Shown here: positions 30,622-40,481 of the stretch, in pieces | Numbering within the stretch: the first letter of the stretch is position 1 | How the letters are laid out: every line of letters starts with the position of its first letter | Origin: Pseudonocardiales bacterium | GTDB taxonomy: Bacteria > Actinomycetota > Actinomycetes > Mycobacteriales > Jatrophihabitantaceae | Direction: 5' to 3' | Assembly: GCA_003243915.1 (NCBI GenBank) | Contig: QHCC01000113.1 | Span: forward strand, 5,217 to 69,216 | DNA: 64,000 nucleotides | The notes under the pieces: generated by a model | The model's database searches: none | What the model was told of the DNA's origin: nothing | Seen by the model: only the letters and a program-made list of their open reading frames with translations | Position numbers and translations under genes: made by a program

Positions 30622-31167
30622 TCACCCAATGAGAGCGAGCAGGGCGGCGGCTATGGCGGCGCGGGTTTCTGGGTCGGCGATCACGCCGTCGTCGCCGATC
30701 GCCCCCGGTAGCACCGGGACGTGGCGGCATGCCTTCTCGACGACCGCAGCCTGGACGTAGCCCAGCACCGTCGCGAGCGTGGCCTGCGCGCCGGCACCCC
30801 GTCGGCCGTCGGCGGCGGCGTTGACCCACGCCACCGGCTTGTCCGACATCTCGGTGCCGCCAACCGTCCAGTCGAGCAGGTTCTTGAACGACCCTGGCAG
30901 CGTGCCGGCGTATTCCGGTGTGCAGAACAGCACCGCGTCGGCGGCCGCGATCGCGTCGCGCAACTGCGCGACGGCGGGCGGCAATCGCTCCCGGTCGTCG
31001 TCCGGATTGAAGTGCGGCAGCTCGACCAGGCCGGCGTACAACACCGTCTCGACGCCATCGGGTGCGACCGCAACCGCAGTCCGCAGCAGAGCGGTGTTCG
31101 ACGACGCCGCCCTCGTGCTGCCCGAAACCAGCAACACCAGCTTGCGCTCAGCCCCGCTAGCCGTCAT
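30622..31167 (-). CDS. NADPH-dependent FMN reductase
   Basis: LVLLVSGSTRAASSNTALLRTA...VLFCTPEYAGTLPGSFKNLLDWTVG. Confidence 0.93.
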   Translation of the reverse strand: MTASGAERKLVLLVSGSTRAASSNTALLRTAVAVAPDGVETVLYAGLVELPHFNPDDDRERLPPAVAQLRDAIAAADAVLFCTPEYAGTLPGSFKNLLDWTVGGTEMSDKPVAWVNAAADGRRGAGAQATLATVLGYVQAAVVEKACRHVPVLPGAIGDDGVIADPETRAAIAAALLALIG

Positions 31168-31207
31168 CGACGTGCCCGCGTCTCCGCGTCTCAGGCGTCT
31201 CGGCGTC

Positions 31208-32314
31208 TCAGGTGTGCGCGATATCGCCCCAGCCGTCGACATCGGACGGTTTGCGCGGGTCGGGGCCGACGTAGCGGGCCGACGGGCGCACCAGGCGTCC
31301 GGTCTTCTTCTGCTCCATGATGTGCGCCGACCAGCCTGCGGTGCGGGCGCTGGTGAACATCGCCGGCATCATGTGCGCCGGCACCTCGGCGAAGTCGAGA
31401 ATGACGGCCGCCCAGAACTCGACGTTGGTCTCGATGGACCGGTCGGGGCGTCGCTCCCGCAGTTCGGCCAGCGCGGCCTGCTCGAGCGCATCTGCCGCCT
31501 CGTAGCGCGGGGCGTTCAGCTCCTGACAGGTGCGCCGCAGCACGCGGGCGCGCGGGTCCTCGGCGCGATAGACGCGGTGTCCGAAGCCCATCAGCCGCTC
31601 GTGGCGGTCGAGAACACCGGCGACCACCTTGTGGGCGTCCCCGGTCTTCTCGACCTCCGTGATCATCGGCAGCACCCGCGCCGGCGCGCCGCCGTGCAGC
31701 GGGCCACTCATGGCACCTATCGCGCCGGACATCGCGGCTGCGACGTCGGCGCCGGTGGAGGCAATGACGCGTGCGGTGAACGTCGAGGCGTTCATACCGT
31801 GCTCGGCCGCGGACACGAAGTACGCGTCGACCGCCTTCACGTGTGCCGGATCCGGCTCGCCCCGCCAGCGCACCATGAAGCGTTCGACGATCGTCGAGCA
31901 CTGGTCGATGCGCGCTTGCGGGATGGCCGGGTTGCCCAGGCCCCGCGCGGACTGCGCGACATAGGACAATCCCATGACGGCCGCGCGGGCCAGCTGTTCG
32001 CGGGCCTCCTCGTCGCTGATGTCGAGCAGCGGACGGTAGCCCCAGACCGGCGAGAGCATCGCCAACGCAGCCTGGACGTCGACGCGGACGTCGCCGGTGT
32101 GCACGGGAATCGGGAACGGCTCGGCCGGCGGCAGCCCCGGCCCGAACTTGCCGTCCACCAGCAGGGCCCACACATTTCCGAACGTGACCACCCCGACGAG
32201 GTCCTCGATGTCGACCCCTCGATAGCGCAGCGCACCGCCGTCCTTGTCCGGCTCGGCGATCTCGGTCTCGAAGGCGATCACGCCTTCCAACCCAGGGCTG
32301 TAGTCCTCTGCCAT
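31208..32314 (-). CDS. Citrate synthase 2
   Basis: GVIAFETEIAEPDKDGGALRYRGVDIEDLV...LHGGAPARV...GFGHRVYRAEDPRA. Confidence 0.93.
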   Translation of the reverse strand: MAEDYSPGLEGVIAFETEIAEPDKDGGALRYRGVDIEDLVGVVTFGNVWALLVDGKFGPGLPPAEPFPIPVHTGDVRVDVQAALAMLSPVWGYRPLLDISDEEAREQLARAAVMGLSYVAQSARGLGNPAIPQARIDQCSTIVERFMVRWRGEPDPAHVKAVDAYFVSAAEHGMNASTFTARVIASTGADVAAAMSGAIGAMSGPLHGGAPARVLPMITEVEKTGDAHKVVAGVLDRHERLMGFGHRVYRAEDPRARVLRRTCQELNAPRYEAADALEQAALAELRERRPDRSIETNVEFWAAVILDFAEVPAHMMPAMFTSARTAGWSAHIMEQKKTGRLVRPSARYVGPDPRKPSDVDGWGDIAHT

Positions 32315-32503
32315 GGAACAGGCTCCGCTCGGATAGATCGGCTCAGGCGATGGTCGTCGGATGGTTCGCATCCGTCCCGCCCATTCTGCCCATACCGAAC
32401 AACGCTCCGGCGAGCAGGTGCGCCATGAACCGTAGCTGCGCCTGGCTCGCAGCTGCGCCGCGCTGCCGGCTCGCTCGGCAGGCTCGGATGATGGAATGAA
32501 CTC

Positions 32504-33145
32504 GTGAACGATCCCGCCGCAATGCGCCGTAGCTACCTGCGCGGTCAACTGGACGAGAACGCCGTTTCGCGCACCTGGCTGGACCAGCTGTCGGGCTGGT
32601 ACGCCGACGCGACAGCCGACCCGGCCGTGATCGAGGCGACCGCGATGCAGGTCGCCACCGTCGACGCCGCAGGGCGCCCGTCGGTGCGCACAGTCCTCGT
32701 CAAGGCTATGGACGAGCGGGGGGTGGTGTTCTACACCAACTACGGCTCCGCCAAAGGGCGCGACCTGGCCGCGAAGCCCTACGCGGCCGCCGTCCTGGTC
32801 TGGCCGCCCCTCGAGCGGCAGGTGCGGCTGTCCGGAGCGGTGAGCCGCGTGGACCGCGCCGACACCGAGGCCTACTTCGCCTCGCGCCCGCGCGGCTCGC
32901 AGCTGGGCGCGTGGGCGTCGCCCCAATCGACGGTCGTGGCTTCGCGCGGCGTACTCGAGGACGCGGCGCGGGTGATCGAGGAGCGCTTCGCCGGCCGTGA
33001 CATACCCGCGCCGCCGAACTGGGGTGGGTACCGCCTCGTGCCCGACGTCGTCGAGTTCTGGCAGGGCCGCGCCGACCGGCTGCACGACCGCATCAGGTAC
33101 CGCCTCGACGACGACACGTGGGTGATCGAGCGGCTGGCGCCGTGA
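32504..33145 (+). CDS. pdxH: Pyridoxamine 5'-phosphate oxidase
   Basis: MRRSYLRGQLDENAV...RPSVRTVLVKAMDERGVVFYTNYGSAKGRDLAAKPYAAAVLVWPPLERQVRLSG...ERLAP. Confidence 0.95.
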   Translation: MNDPAAMRRSYLRGQLDENAVSRTWLDQLSGWYADATADPAVIEATAMQVATVDAAGRPSVRTVLVKAMDERGVVFYTNYGSAKGRDLAAKPYAAAVLVWPPLERQVRLSGAVSRVDRADTEAYFASRPRGSQLGAWASPQSTVVASRGVLEDAARVIEERFAGRDIPAPPNWGGYRLVPDVVEFWQGRADRLHDRIRYRLDDDTWVIERLAP

Positions 33146-34482
33146 GCCGGGTCCCTGACGAACCGGCAGTCACCGCCGACGATCCCGGGAGCGATCCAGC
33201 CCGGACGGCACGTTCGCTACGGGGACTGATAGGCCGGCACGCCGTCGACGTCCGGCCCGTCGCGATTCCGGCGTACCGGCGTCTGCTGATCGGGCAGGGC
33301 ACCTCGTTCATCGGCTCGATGCTGACCCAGGTCGCGGTGCCCGTGCAGGTGTACGCCATCTCCCACTCGTCGCTCTACGTCGGTTACGTGGGCCTCGCCG
33401 GGCTGATTCCGATCGTCTTGTTCGGCTTGTACGGCGGAGCGATCGCCGACGCAGTCGACCGCCGCAAGCTCTATCTGTGGTCGGCCTGCGGCACCTGGGC
33501 GGTGACGCTCGTCCTGCTCGCCCAGACGATCGCGCACCTCGACAACGTCGCGCTCATCCTCGCGCTGGTCGCGGTCCAATCGGCCACCTTCGCGACGGCG
33601 TCCTCCGCCCGTGGCGCGATCATCCCCCGGATCGTCGATGCCGAGCTGGTCCCGGCGGCCAACACGCTGTACTTCACGGTCGGCAGCGTCGGGATGGTCG
33701 TCGGGCCGTTGATAGCCGGCGTGCTCGTCAGCCTGCCCCACGGCTTCGCCTATGCCTACGGCATCGACGCCCTGTCTTTCACCGCGGCCCTGTTCGCGGC
33801 GTTGCGCCTGCCACCGATCCCGCCAGACCGCACGGTCCAGCGGCGCCCCGGCATGCGCGATGTCGCCGTCGGCCTGAGGTTCATCGCGTCCCGCCCGGTG
33901 CTGTTCATGTCCTTTCTGGTCGACATCGTGGCGATGAGCCTGGCGATGCCGAAGGCGTTGTTTCCGGCAGTTGCCGACGAACGCTTCCACGGCACCGTCG
34001 GCCCGTTGTACGCCGCCATCGCGATCGGTTCGGTGCTGGCCGGACTGTCCAGCGGTTGGATCGGCCGGGTTCGGCGGCAGGGCCGTGCCCTGGTCTTCGC
34101 GATCATCGGCTGGGGCGCGGCGGTGGCGCTATCGGGATTGGCGCACCAACTGTGGCTCGTGGTGGCGCTGCTGGTTGTCGCGGGCGCGGCCGACCTCGTC
34201 AGCGCCGTGTATCGGCAGACGATCCTGCAGACCTATGCCCCGGACGAGATGCGCGGGCGGATGCAGGGAGTATTCATCGCGGTGGTCGCGGGCGGGCCGC
34301 GCCTCGGTGATGTGCGCGCCGGTGCGACCGCCGCCGCGACAACGCCGGAATTCTCCTGGGTGGCAGGTGGCCTGGCCTGCATGGTTGTCGTGGTCGTCGC
34401 CGGGTATCTGGTCCGGCCGTTCTGGCGCTACGACGCCGCGGCCGTCGAGGCGCTCGACGCCGCGGAGCCATCAGGCGGCTGA
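33142..34482 (+). CDS. MFS transporter (EntS-like, DHA3)
   Basis: AIPAYRRLLIGQGTSFIGSMLTQVAVPVQVYAISHSSLYVGYVGLAGLIPIVLFGLYGGAIADAVDRRKL; 4-bp overlap with pdxH. Confidence 0.92.
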   Translation: MSRVPDEPAVTADDPGSDPARTARSLRGLIGRHAVDVRPVAIPAYRRLLIGQGTSFIGSMLTQVAVPVQVYAISHSSLYVGYVGLAGLIPIVLFGLYGGAIADAVDRRKLYLWSACGTWAVTLVLLAQTIAHLDNVALILALVAVQSATFATASSARGAIIPRIVDAELVPAANTLYFTVGSVGMVVGPLIAGVLVSLPHGFAYAYGIDALSFTAALFAALRLPPIPPDRTVQRRPGMRDVAVGLRFIASRPVLFMSFLVDIVAMSLAMPKALFPAVADERFHGTVGPLYAAIAIGSVLAGLSSGWIGRVRRQGRALVFAIIGWGAAVALSGLAHQLWLVVALLVVAGAADLVSAVYRQTILQTYAPDEMRGRMQGVFIAVVAGGPRLGDVRAGATAAATTPEFSWVAGGLACMVVVVVAGYLVRPFWRYDAAAVEALDAAEPSGG

Positions 34483-34522
34483 TCGGCCCATCCGGGCGGC
34501 GCAACTCGGTAGCGTCAACGCA

Positions 34523-35449
34523 ATGGCGCTGACCGGACGGCAGTTCACCCTCGCGGCGGGCGATCACGAGGCGACGGTCGTCGAGGTGGGCGCGGGGCTG
34601 CGCCGCTACGCCCATCGCGGCGTCGACGTCACGTTGACCTACGGCGACGATGAGCTGCCACCCAAGGGCTGCGGCGCGGTACTCGTGCCGTGGCCCAACC
34701 GCCTGCGCGGCGGCAGGTACACCTTCGACGGGGGCGGTTACCAGCTCGCGCTGACCGAGCCGGCGGCGGGCAACGCGATCCACGGCCTGGGCCGGTGGGC
34801 CCGCTGGGTGCCGGTGCGGCACGAGGCCTGCGCCGTCACGCTCGCGCTCGACATCGTGCCGCAGACCGGATGGCCCTTCGAACTGCGCGTCGAGGTCACC
34901 TACCGCCTCGACGCTGAGCAGGGGCTGCAGGTGACAGCTGTGGCTCACAACACGGGGGCTGTCCGCGCACCGTTCGGCGCCGGCTTCCACCCGTACCTGT
35001 CCACCCGCGGGCATGAGTTCGGCGAGGTGACTGTCAAGGTGCCGGCACGGGAGCGGATCGTCGTCGACGAATCCAAGGTGCCGGTGGGCAGGCAGCCGGT
35101 CGCGGGAACGCCTTACGATCTGCGTCGGGGACGGCGGCTGCGGGACCTGCGGATGGACGACGGCTTCGCTGGGCTGTCGAGCGCGGGTGGCCGCGGAGCC
35201 GTCGAGGTGCGGACCCGGTCCGGAGGGGCGCGGGCCTGGTTCGACGACGCGTTCGGCTTCGTCCAGGTCTTCACGCCCGACCCGGTGGCCGGAGGCCCGG
35301 CCGGTGTCGCGGTCGAGCCGATGACCTGCCCGGCCGACGCGTTCAACTCCGGAACGGGCCTGATCATCCTGCAGCCGGGCGGCTCCTGGACCGGGACCTG
35401 GGGCATCACGCCGCTCGTCGCCCACCGCCGGCCCCGAGCGGTCACTTAA
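34523..35449 (+). CDS. Aldose 1-epimerase family protein
   Basis: VVEVGAGLRRYAHRGVDVTLTYG...VLVPWPNRLRGGRYTFDGGGYQLALTEPAAGNAIHGLGR...FGAGFHPYL. Confidence 0.93.
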   Translation: MALTGRQFTLAAGDHEATVVEVGAGLRRYAHRGVDVTLTYGDDELPPKGCGAVLVPWPNRLRGGRYTFDGGGYQLALTEPAAGNAIHGLGRWARWVPVRHEACAVTLALDIVPQTGWPFELRVEVTYRLDAEQGLQVTAVAHNTGAVRAPFGAGFHPYLSTRGHEFGEVTVKVPARERIVVDESKVPVGRQPVAGTPYDLRRGRRLRDLRMDDGFAGLSSAGGRGAVEVRTRSGGARAWFDDAFGFVQVFTPDPVAGGPAGVAVEPMTCPADAFNSGTGLIILQPGGSWTGTWGITPLVAHRRPRAVT

Positions 35450-35452
35450 GCG

Positions 35453-35487
35453 TCGAGTGGTCACTTGTAGCCGCGCACTGGACGCGC
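35453..35487. repeat. Dispersed TCGAGTGGTCA...CACTGGACGCGC element, copy 2
   Basis: tcgagtggtcacttgtagccgcgcactggacgcgc; same length and conserved ends as 25511-25545. Confidence 0.75.
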
Positions 35488-35505
35488 GTATCTGACACTC
35501 GGCGC

Positions 35506-36852
35506 TCAGGACAGGCGCACCGACTGGTAGCGGGCCAGCGCCTCCGCGCGCTCGCGGGCGTGATCGACGATCGGCGGCGGGTAGCCCTCGGGCACGCCGG
35601 CGGGCAGCAGCCAGGGCTCGTGCACCGCCGCGCCGCCTACGGCCCGCAGTTCGGGGATCCAGCGGCGGACGTAGTCGCCGTCGGGGTCGAACTTGCGGGC
35701 CTGGGTCACCGGGTTGAACACGCGGAAGAACGGTACCGGGTCGGTTCCGGTACCGGCCGTCCACTGCCAGCCGTGCTGGTTGCTGGCCAGGTCGGCGTCC
35801 ACGAGGTGACGCATGAAGTGCCGCGCCCCATGCGTCCACTCGATGTGCAGGTCCTTGACCAGGAAGGAGGCCACGATCATCCGGACCCGGTTGTGCATCC
35901 ATCCCTCGCCGAGCAGTTGGCGCATGCCGGCGTCGACGATCGGATAGCCCGTCCGTCCCGCGCGCCACGCATCGAAAGCTGCCGAATCACCATCCGCGTA
36001 AGGCATTGCCGCCAACTGCGGCTGGAAGTACTCGCGTGCGCTGTTCGGCCACGCGTGCAGCACCGAGGCGTAGAACTCGCGCCACGCCACCTCCTTGCGG
36101 AACGTCTCGTCGGCCGCGCCCAGATCGGCGAGCAGGGTGCGCGGGTGCAGGCAGCCCCACTTCAGGTAAGGCGAGACGCGGGAGGTGCGGTCGAGGTCGG
36201 GGCGGTCGCGAACCTCGGCGTAGGCGGCAAGGTGCGACTCGCAATACGTCCGCCAGGCCTCGCGCGCCGCTGCCTCACCGGCGTCGGGCAACACGAGCCC
36301 GGCCGGCAGGCCCGGATCGGCCGGAATGTCGATACCGGCCAGGTCGGTGCGCCACTCGACGTGTCCGGCGATCGGCGCGGCGGGAACGGGCCAGCCATGC
36401 GCGAGCCATGCCCGGTAGAACGGCGTGAAGACCTTGAACGGCGACCCGCCGACGGTATGCACGCGCCCCGGACTGACCGCGTACGGCGATCCCGTGCGGA
36501 CCAGCTCGACGGCCCTGAGCCCGTTCTGGACTGCGGCGTCGCGACGCGTGCCGTACGGGCCGAAATCGGCGCTGACGTGGACGGCGCGCGCATCGGCCTC
36601 GTGCGCCACCCGGGGGACGACCTCGTCCGGCTGGCCGTGCCGGATGAGCAACCGCCCGCCGTGTGCACGCAGGTCGGAATCCAGCGCGCGGAGCGACCGG
36701 TACAGGAACGCGATCCGCGGCGCACCGGCCGGGCGCAGCAGCACCGGATCCAGCACGAACAGCGCGACGACGGGACCCTGCCGGGCCGCCGCATGCAGCG
36801 CGGGGTGGTCACTCAGGCGCAGATCTCGCCGGAGCCACAGGACGGAGGTCAC
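35506..36852 (-). CDS. Deoxyribodipyrimidine photolyase
   Basis: VLWLRRDLRLSDHPALHAA...WREFYASVLHAWP...MHNRVRMIVASFLVKDL...GWQWTAGTGTDPVPFFRVFNPVTQARKFDPDGDYVRRWIPEL. Confidence 0.95.
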   Translation of the reverse strand: MTSVLWLRRDLRLSDHPALHAAARQGPVVALFVLDPVLLRPAGAPRIAFLYRSLRALDSDLRAHGGRLLIRHGQPDEVVPRVAHEADARAVHVSADFGPYGTRRDAAVQNGLRAVELVRTGSPYAVSPGRVHTVGGSPFKVFTPFYRAWLAHGWPVPAAPIAGHVEWRTDLAGIDIPADPGLPAGLVLPDAGEAAAREAWRTYCESHLAAYAEVRDRPDLDRTSRVSPYLKWGCLHPRTLLADLGAADETFRKEVAWREFYASVLHAWPNSAREYFQPQLAAMPYADGDSAAFDAWRAGRTGYPIVDAGMRQLLGEGWMHNRVRMIVASFLVKDLHIEWTHGARHFMRHLVDADLASNQHGWQWTAGTGTDPVPFFRVFNPVTQARKFDPDGDYVRRWIPELRAVGGAAVHEPWLLPAGVPEGYPPPIVDHARERAEALARYQSVRLS

Positions 36853-36907
36853 GGCGCCCAGTCTGCCGCGTGATTGACTCCGGGCGGATCGGGGAAGCCT
36901 GGTGGGC

Positions 36908-37303
36908 ATGAGTGATTCCGACGACATGTACGACGGTGCGTTCCAGGGCAGCGACCAGGTAGACCCCTCCGAGTCCCTGACCGGCGACAACACCGACGAT
37001 CCCCTGGACGTCGGGTACTCCCCGCCGGATCGCGAGCCGACGGCCACTCGCTACGGCACCACCGCCGACGAGCAGCGGGCGGGTGATTCACTCGACCAGC
37101 GCCTGGCCCAGGAGGTGCCGGAGGTGAGCGCCGATGACGCCGACCCGGCGGCCGCCGACCCTCGTGCCGGCCGCCTTGTCGCGCCCGATGAGGGGGCGCA
37201 CCCGGCCGGGGAGGATGAGCAGACCGCCACCGACGTCGGCCGGGCGGGCTATGCGGCCAGCGCCGAGGAGGCAGCGATGCACATCGTCGACGAGCCTCAG
37301 TGA
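36908..37303 (+). CDS. DUF5709 domain-containing acidic protein
   Basis: ESLTGDNTDDPLDVGYSPPDREPTATRYGTTADEQRAGDSLDQRLAQEVPEV...EEAAMHIVDEP. Confidence 0.82.
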   Translation: MSDSDDMYDGAFQGSDQVDPSESLTGDNTDDPLDVGYSPPDREPTATRYGTTADEQRAGDSLDQRLAQEVPEVSADDADPAAADPRAGRLVAPDEGAHPAGEDEQTATDVGRAGYAASAEEAAMHIVDEPQ

Positions 37304-38781
37304 GCCGCGGCAGGCACGCTGCCGGCGGGCTCCGCCGCCGACGGTGAACGCCGCGGACTGGCGAACACGAGGGCGATCGCCAGCAGCGTCTGGATCCCGA
37401 CCACCACCACGAACGCATCGCGCGCACTGTCGGCCGAGAGGCTGACGAACAGCGTGCCCAAGCTAGCCACGCCGAGGGCCAGCGAGCCCTGCTGCACGGT
37501 CACGAGGACCCCGCTGCCGACACCGGCCAGGTGCTGCGGCACACCCGCCAGCACCGTGCGGAACAGGGCGCCCAGGCCGAGTGACTGACCGAAGCCGGCG
37601 ACGGCCAGACCGGGGATCGTCCCGAGCAGCGATACGTTCGGCCATTCGCCTGCGACCACGGCAACCAGCGAGATCAGCCCCACTGCCTGCAGCGCGAAGC
37701 CGAGTGCCAGCAGCCGGGTCCCGAAGCGCTCGTAGAGCCGGGCGGTGAGCAGCGAGCCGGTGAAGAAGCCCAGTGCCATCGGCGTCATGGCCAGCCCGGA
37801 GTGCAGTGCGTCCCGGTGCAGCCCGTTCTGGACTGTCAATGCGAAGACGAAGGTGAACGCGCCGAACCCGAGGAAGAACGGGACGGCCAGCAGCAGGCCG
37901 CGGCGCACGTTCGGCAGCCGAACCAGCGACGGGGGTACCAGCGGCGTGCGGCCACCGCGCTCGGAGCGGCGTTCGACCGCGACCATGCCGGCAGCGCCGA
38001 TCGGCGCCAGCGCCAGCACTCCCCACAGCCACAGCGGCCAGTGCAGGGCCGGCCCTTCGGTGAGCGGGATGAGCAGGGCGACGACGGTGACGGCGAGCAG
38101 GGTCGTGCCGGGGATGTCCACGCCGGCCGGGTTCGGTGACCTGGTGGCAGGGACGATTCGCGGCGCGAGCAGCAGGCCGGCGATGCCGAACGGGACGTTG
38201 ACCAAGAAGATCGGCCGCCAGGACGTGCCGGCGATGTTGGCGTCGAGAAGCACGCCCCCGAGCAGCTGCCCGGTCACGACGGCGACCCCGCCGGTAGCGG
38301 CGTAGAGCCCGATCGCGCGGCTGCGGGCGTTGCCCTCGAGCGTCGCCTGAAACGTGGCGAGCACCTGTGGCACGATCATCGCCGCCGACATGCCCTGCAG
38401 CACGCGCGCGGCGACCAATACGCCGATGCTGGGGGCGATGCCACATAGCAGCGAGGTCAGCGAGAAGCTGGCCAGGCCGATGACGAACATCCGGCGGCGC
38501 CCGATCGCGTCGCCCAGGCGGCCCCCGACCACGAGGGAAACGGCGTACGCGGTGCCGTAGCCAGCCACGATCAGTTCGAGCATCGGCGCGGACGCGTGCA
38601 GCGTCGTGTTGATCGTCGGCAGGGCCAGGTTGACGATGAAGAAGTCGACCATCGGCAGGAAGGCGCCGATCAGCCGCACGGCCGTGGCCAGCCGGGTCAT
38701 CGGACGCGGGTCGGTGCTGGGGTCCCCGGCAGGCGAGGTGATCGATTTCCCGGATGGGCGAGCGCGTAACTGGGTAGTCAT
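37297..38781 (-). CDS. MFS transporter, EmrB/QacA (DHA2) type
   Basis: FLPMVDFFIVNLALPTINTTLHASAPMLELIVAGYGTAYAVSLVVGGRLGDAIGRRRMF. Confidence 0.92.
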   Translation of the reverse strand: MTTQLRARPSGKSITSPAGDPSTDPRPMTRLATAVRLIGAFLPMVDFFIVNLALPTINTTLHASAPMLELIVAGYGTAYAVSLVVGGRLGDAIGRRRMFVIGLASFSLTSLLCGIAPSIGVLVAARVLQGMSAAMIVPQVLATFQATLEGNARSRAIGLYAATGGVAVVTGQLLGGVLLDANIAGTSWRPIFLVNVPFGIAGLLLAPRIVPATRSPNPAGVDIPGTTLLAVTVVALLIPLTEGPALHWPLWLWGVLALAPIGAAGMVAVERRSERGGRTPLVPPSLVRLPNVRRGLLLAVPFFLGFGAFTFVFALTVQNGLHRDALHSGLAMTPMALGFFTGSLLTARLYERFGTRLLALGFALQAVGLISLVAVVAGEWPNVSLLGTIPGLAVAGFGQSLGLGALFRTVLAGVPQHLAGVGSGVLVTVQQGSLALGVASLGTLFVSLSADSARDAFVVVVGIQTLLAIALVFASPRRSPSAAEPAGSVPAAAH

Positions 38782-38846
38782 GACAGCAACGATGCAGGCA
38801 ATTGGAAACAGGTACCAGGAGCACGTTTATCCAGGTATAAAGACCA

Positions 38847-38864
38847 CCTGGCGCACGCGCCAGG
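38847..38864. promoter_or_regulatory. Candidate operator, 8-bp inverted repeat CCTGGCGC-AC-GCGCCAGG
   Basis: Perfect inverted repeat between the divergent MFS gene and its putative regulator. Confidence 0.55.
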
Positions 38865-38883
38865 ACTAGGACACGCTGAGGAC

Positions 38884-39774
38884 ATGACAGTAACCGTTGC
38901 CCCGACGGTCACCGACGTCCCGGCGCGCGACGCCGACGAGATCCGCCGCGGCGAGCTCTCCGCGTTCCTGCGCAGCAGGAGGGAGCGGATTGCCCCGGAG
39001 CAGGTCGGCGTCACTCACAACGGCCGCCGGCGCACTCCCGGTCTGCGGCGCGAGGAGGTCGCCCAGCTCGCCGGCGTCGGCGTCGGCGTCACCTGGTACA
39101 CCTGGCTGGAGCAGGGCCGCGACATCAAGGTGTCGGATCAGGTGCTGGAAGCAATTGCCCGCACCCTGCTGCTCGATCGCGATGAGCGGGCCCACTTGTT
39201 CACGCTGGCCGGCTCCTCGGACCAGGAGGTGGCCAACGAGTGTGCGGCCGTCTCGCCCCAGCTGCGGGCGGTGCTGGCCAGACTCGCGCCGTACCCGGCC
39301 TGCGTGCAGAACGGCAAGTACGACCTGCTGGCCTACAACCGCTCCTACGCTCGCCTCATCGGTGACCTCGACGAGCTGCCGCTGGAGTCCCGCAACTGCA
39401 TGTGGCTGCTGTTCACCGATCCGTTGTGGCGCAAGGTCCTCGTGAACTGGGAAGACGGCGCAGCGCGGATGGTGGCCAATCTGCGCGGTCTGATGGTCGA
39501 CCACGTCAGCGAGCCTTCCTGGAAGTCGTTCGTCTCGCGACTACGCGCCGCCTCACCGGAGTTCGCCGACCTGTGGGCGAAGCACGACGTGCGGGGCATC
39601 GAGAATAAGGAGAAGCGGTATCGGCAGCGCGACGTCGGGCTATTGCGCATGGATGTCACCAATACCTGGCTGGCGCCACGACCGGGCACGAGGCTGCTCC
39701 TCTACACGCCGGCCGACGCGGAAACCGGGCGCCGTCTGGTTAAGCTCGCAAACCTGATCGGGGAAGGATCCTGA
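38884..39774 (+). CDS. XRE-family regulator with MmyB-like ligand-binding domain
   Basis: LSAFLRSRRERIAPEQVGVTHNGRRRTPGLRREEVAQLAGVGVGVTWYTWLEQGRDIKVSDQVLEAIARTL. Confidence 0.93.
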   Translation: MTVTVAPTVTDVPARDADEIRRGELSAFLRSRRERIAPEQVGVTHNGRRRTPGLRREEVAQLAGVGVGVTWYTWLEQGRDIKVSDQVLEAIARTLLLDRDERAHLFTLAGSSDQEVANECAAVSPQLRAVLARLAPYPACVQNGKYDLLAYNRSYARLIGDLDELPLESRNCMWLLFTDPLWRKVLVNWEDGAARMVANLRGLMVDHVSEPSWKSFVSRLRAASPEFADLWAKHDVRGIENKEKRYRQRDVGLLRMDVTNTWLAPRPGTRLLLYTPADAETGRRLVKLANLIGEGS

Positions 39775-40415
39775 TGCAACTGACCAAGTTCACCCATGCC
39801 TGCGTGCGGCTCGACGACGGGGACCGCTCGCTGGTGCTCGACCCGGGAACGTTCAGCGAGGTCGAGACGGCGCTCGACGGTGCCCACGGCGTGCTGATCA
39901 CCCACGAGCATGCCGACCACATCGACGCGGACCGGCTGCGTGCCGCCGCGCGCTCGAACCCGCGGATGCGGATCTGGGCCCCGGCTGGTGTCGCGGCGAC
40001 ACTGGGCGATCTCGGTGAGCAGGTGGTTGCGGTCGGCGCGGGGGAGTCCTTCGACGCGGCCGGCTTCGCGGTTCAGACGTTCGGCGGCCAGCACGCGTTG
40101 ATCCACTCGACGATCCCGGTTGTCGCGAACGTCGCCTACCTCGTCGAGGGCGCCGTCTATCACCCCGGCGACTCCCTCGTGGTGCCACCGGTGCCGGTGC
40201 ACACGCTGCTCGCGCCGATCCACGCGCCCTGGTCGAAGACCGGAGAGGTGATCGACTTCATGATCTCGGTGCGGGCACCGCAGGTGCACCAGATCCATGA
40301 CGGGCTGCTCAACGAGGTCGGACTCGGCTTCGTGGAAGGGCACCTATCACGGCTCGGCGCCGAGCACGGCACCGAGTTCCGCCATCTCAAGCCGAGCGAA
40401 TCCGTGGATCTCTAG
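39774..40415 (+). CDS. MBL-fold metal-dependent hydrolase (UlaG-like)
   Basis: MQLTKFTHACVRLDDGDRSLVLDPGTFS...VLITHEHADHIDADRL. Confidence 0.92.
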   Translation: MQLTKFTHACVRLDDGDRSLVLDPGTFSEVETALDGAHGVLITHEHADHIDADRLRAAARSNPRMRIWAPAGVAATLGDLGEQVVAVGAGESFDAAGFAVQTFGGQHALIHSTIPVVANVAYLVEGAVYHPGDSLVVPPVPVHTLLAPIHAPWSKTGEVIDFMISVRAPQVHQIHDGLLNEVGLGFVEGHLSRLGAEHGTEFRHLKPSESVDL

Positions 40416-40481
40416 CTCCGCGCGAATCGCCAGCGGCCCGTGGCATCGAACACATGTTTGATAGCTGATAGCCTATCGGCC

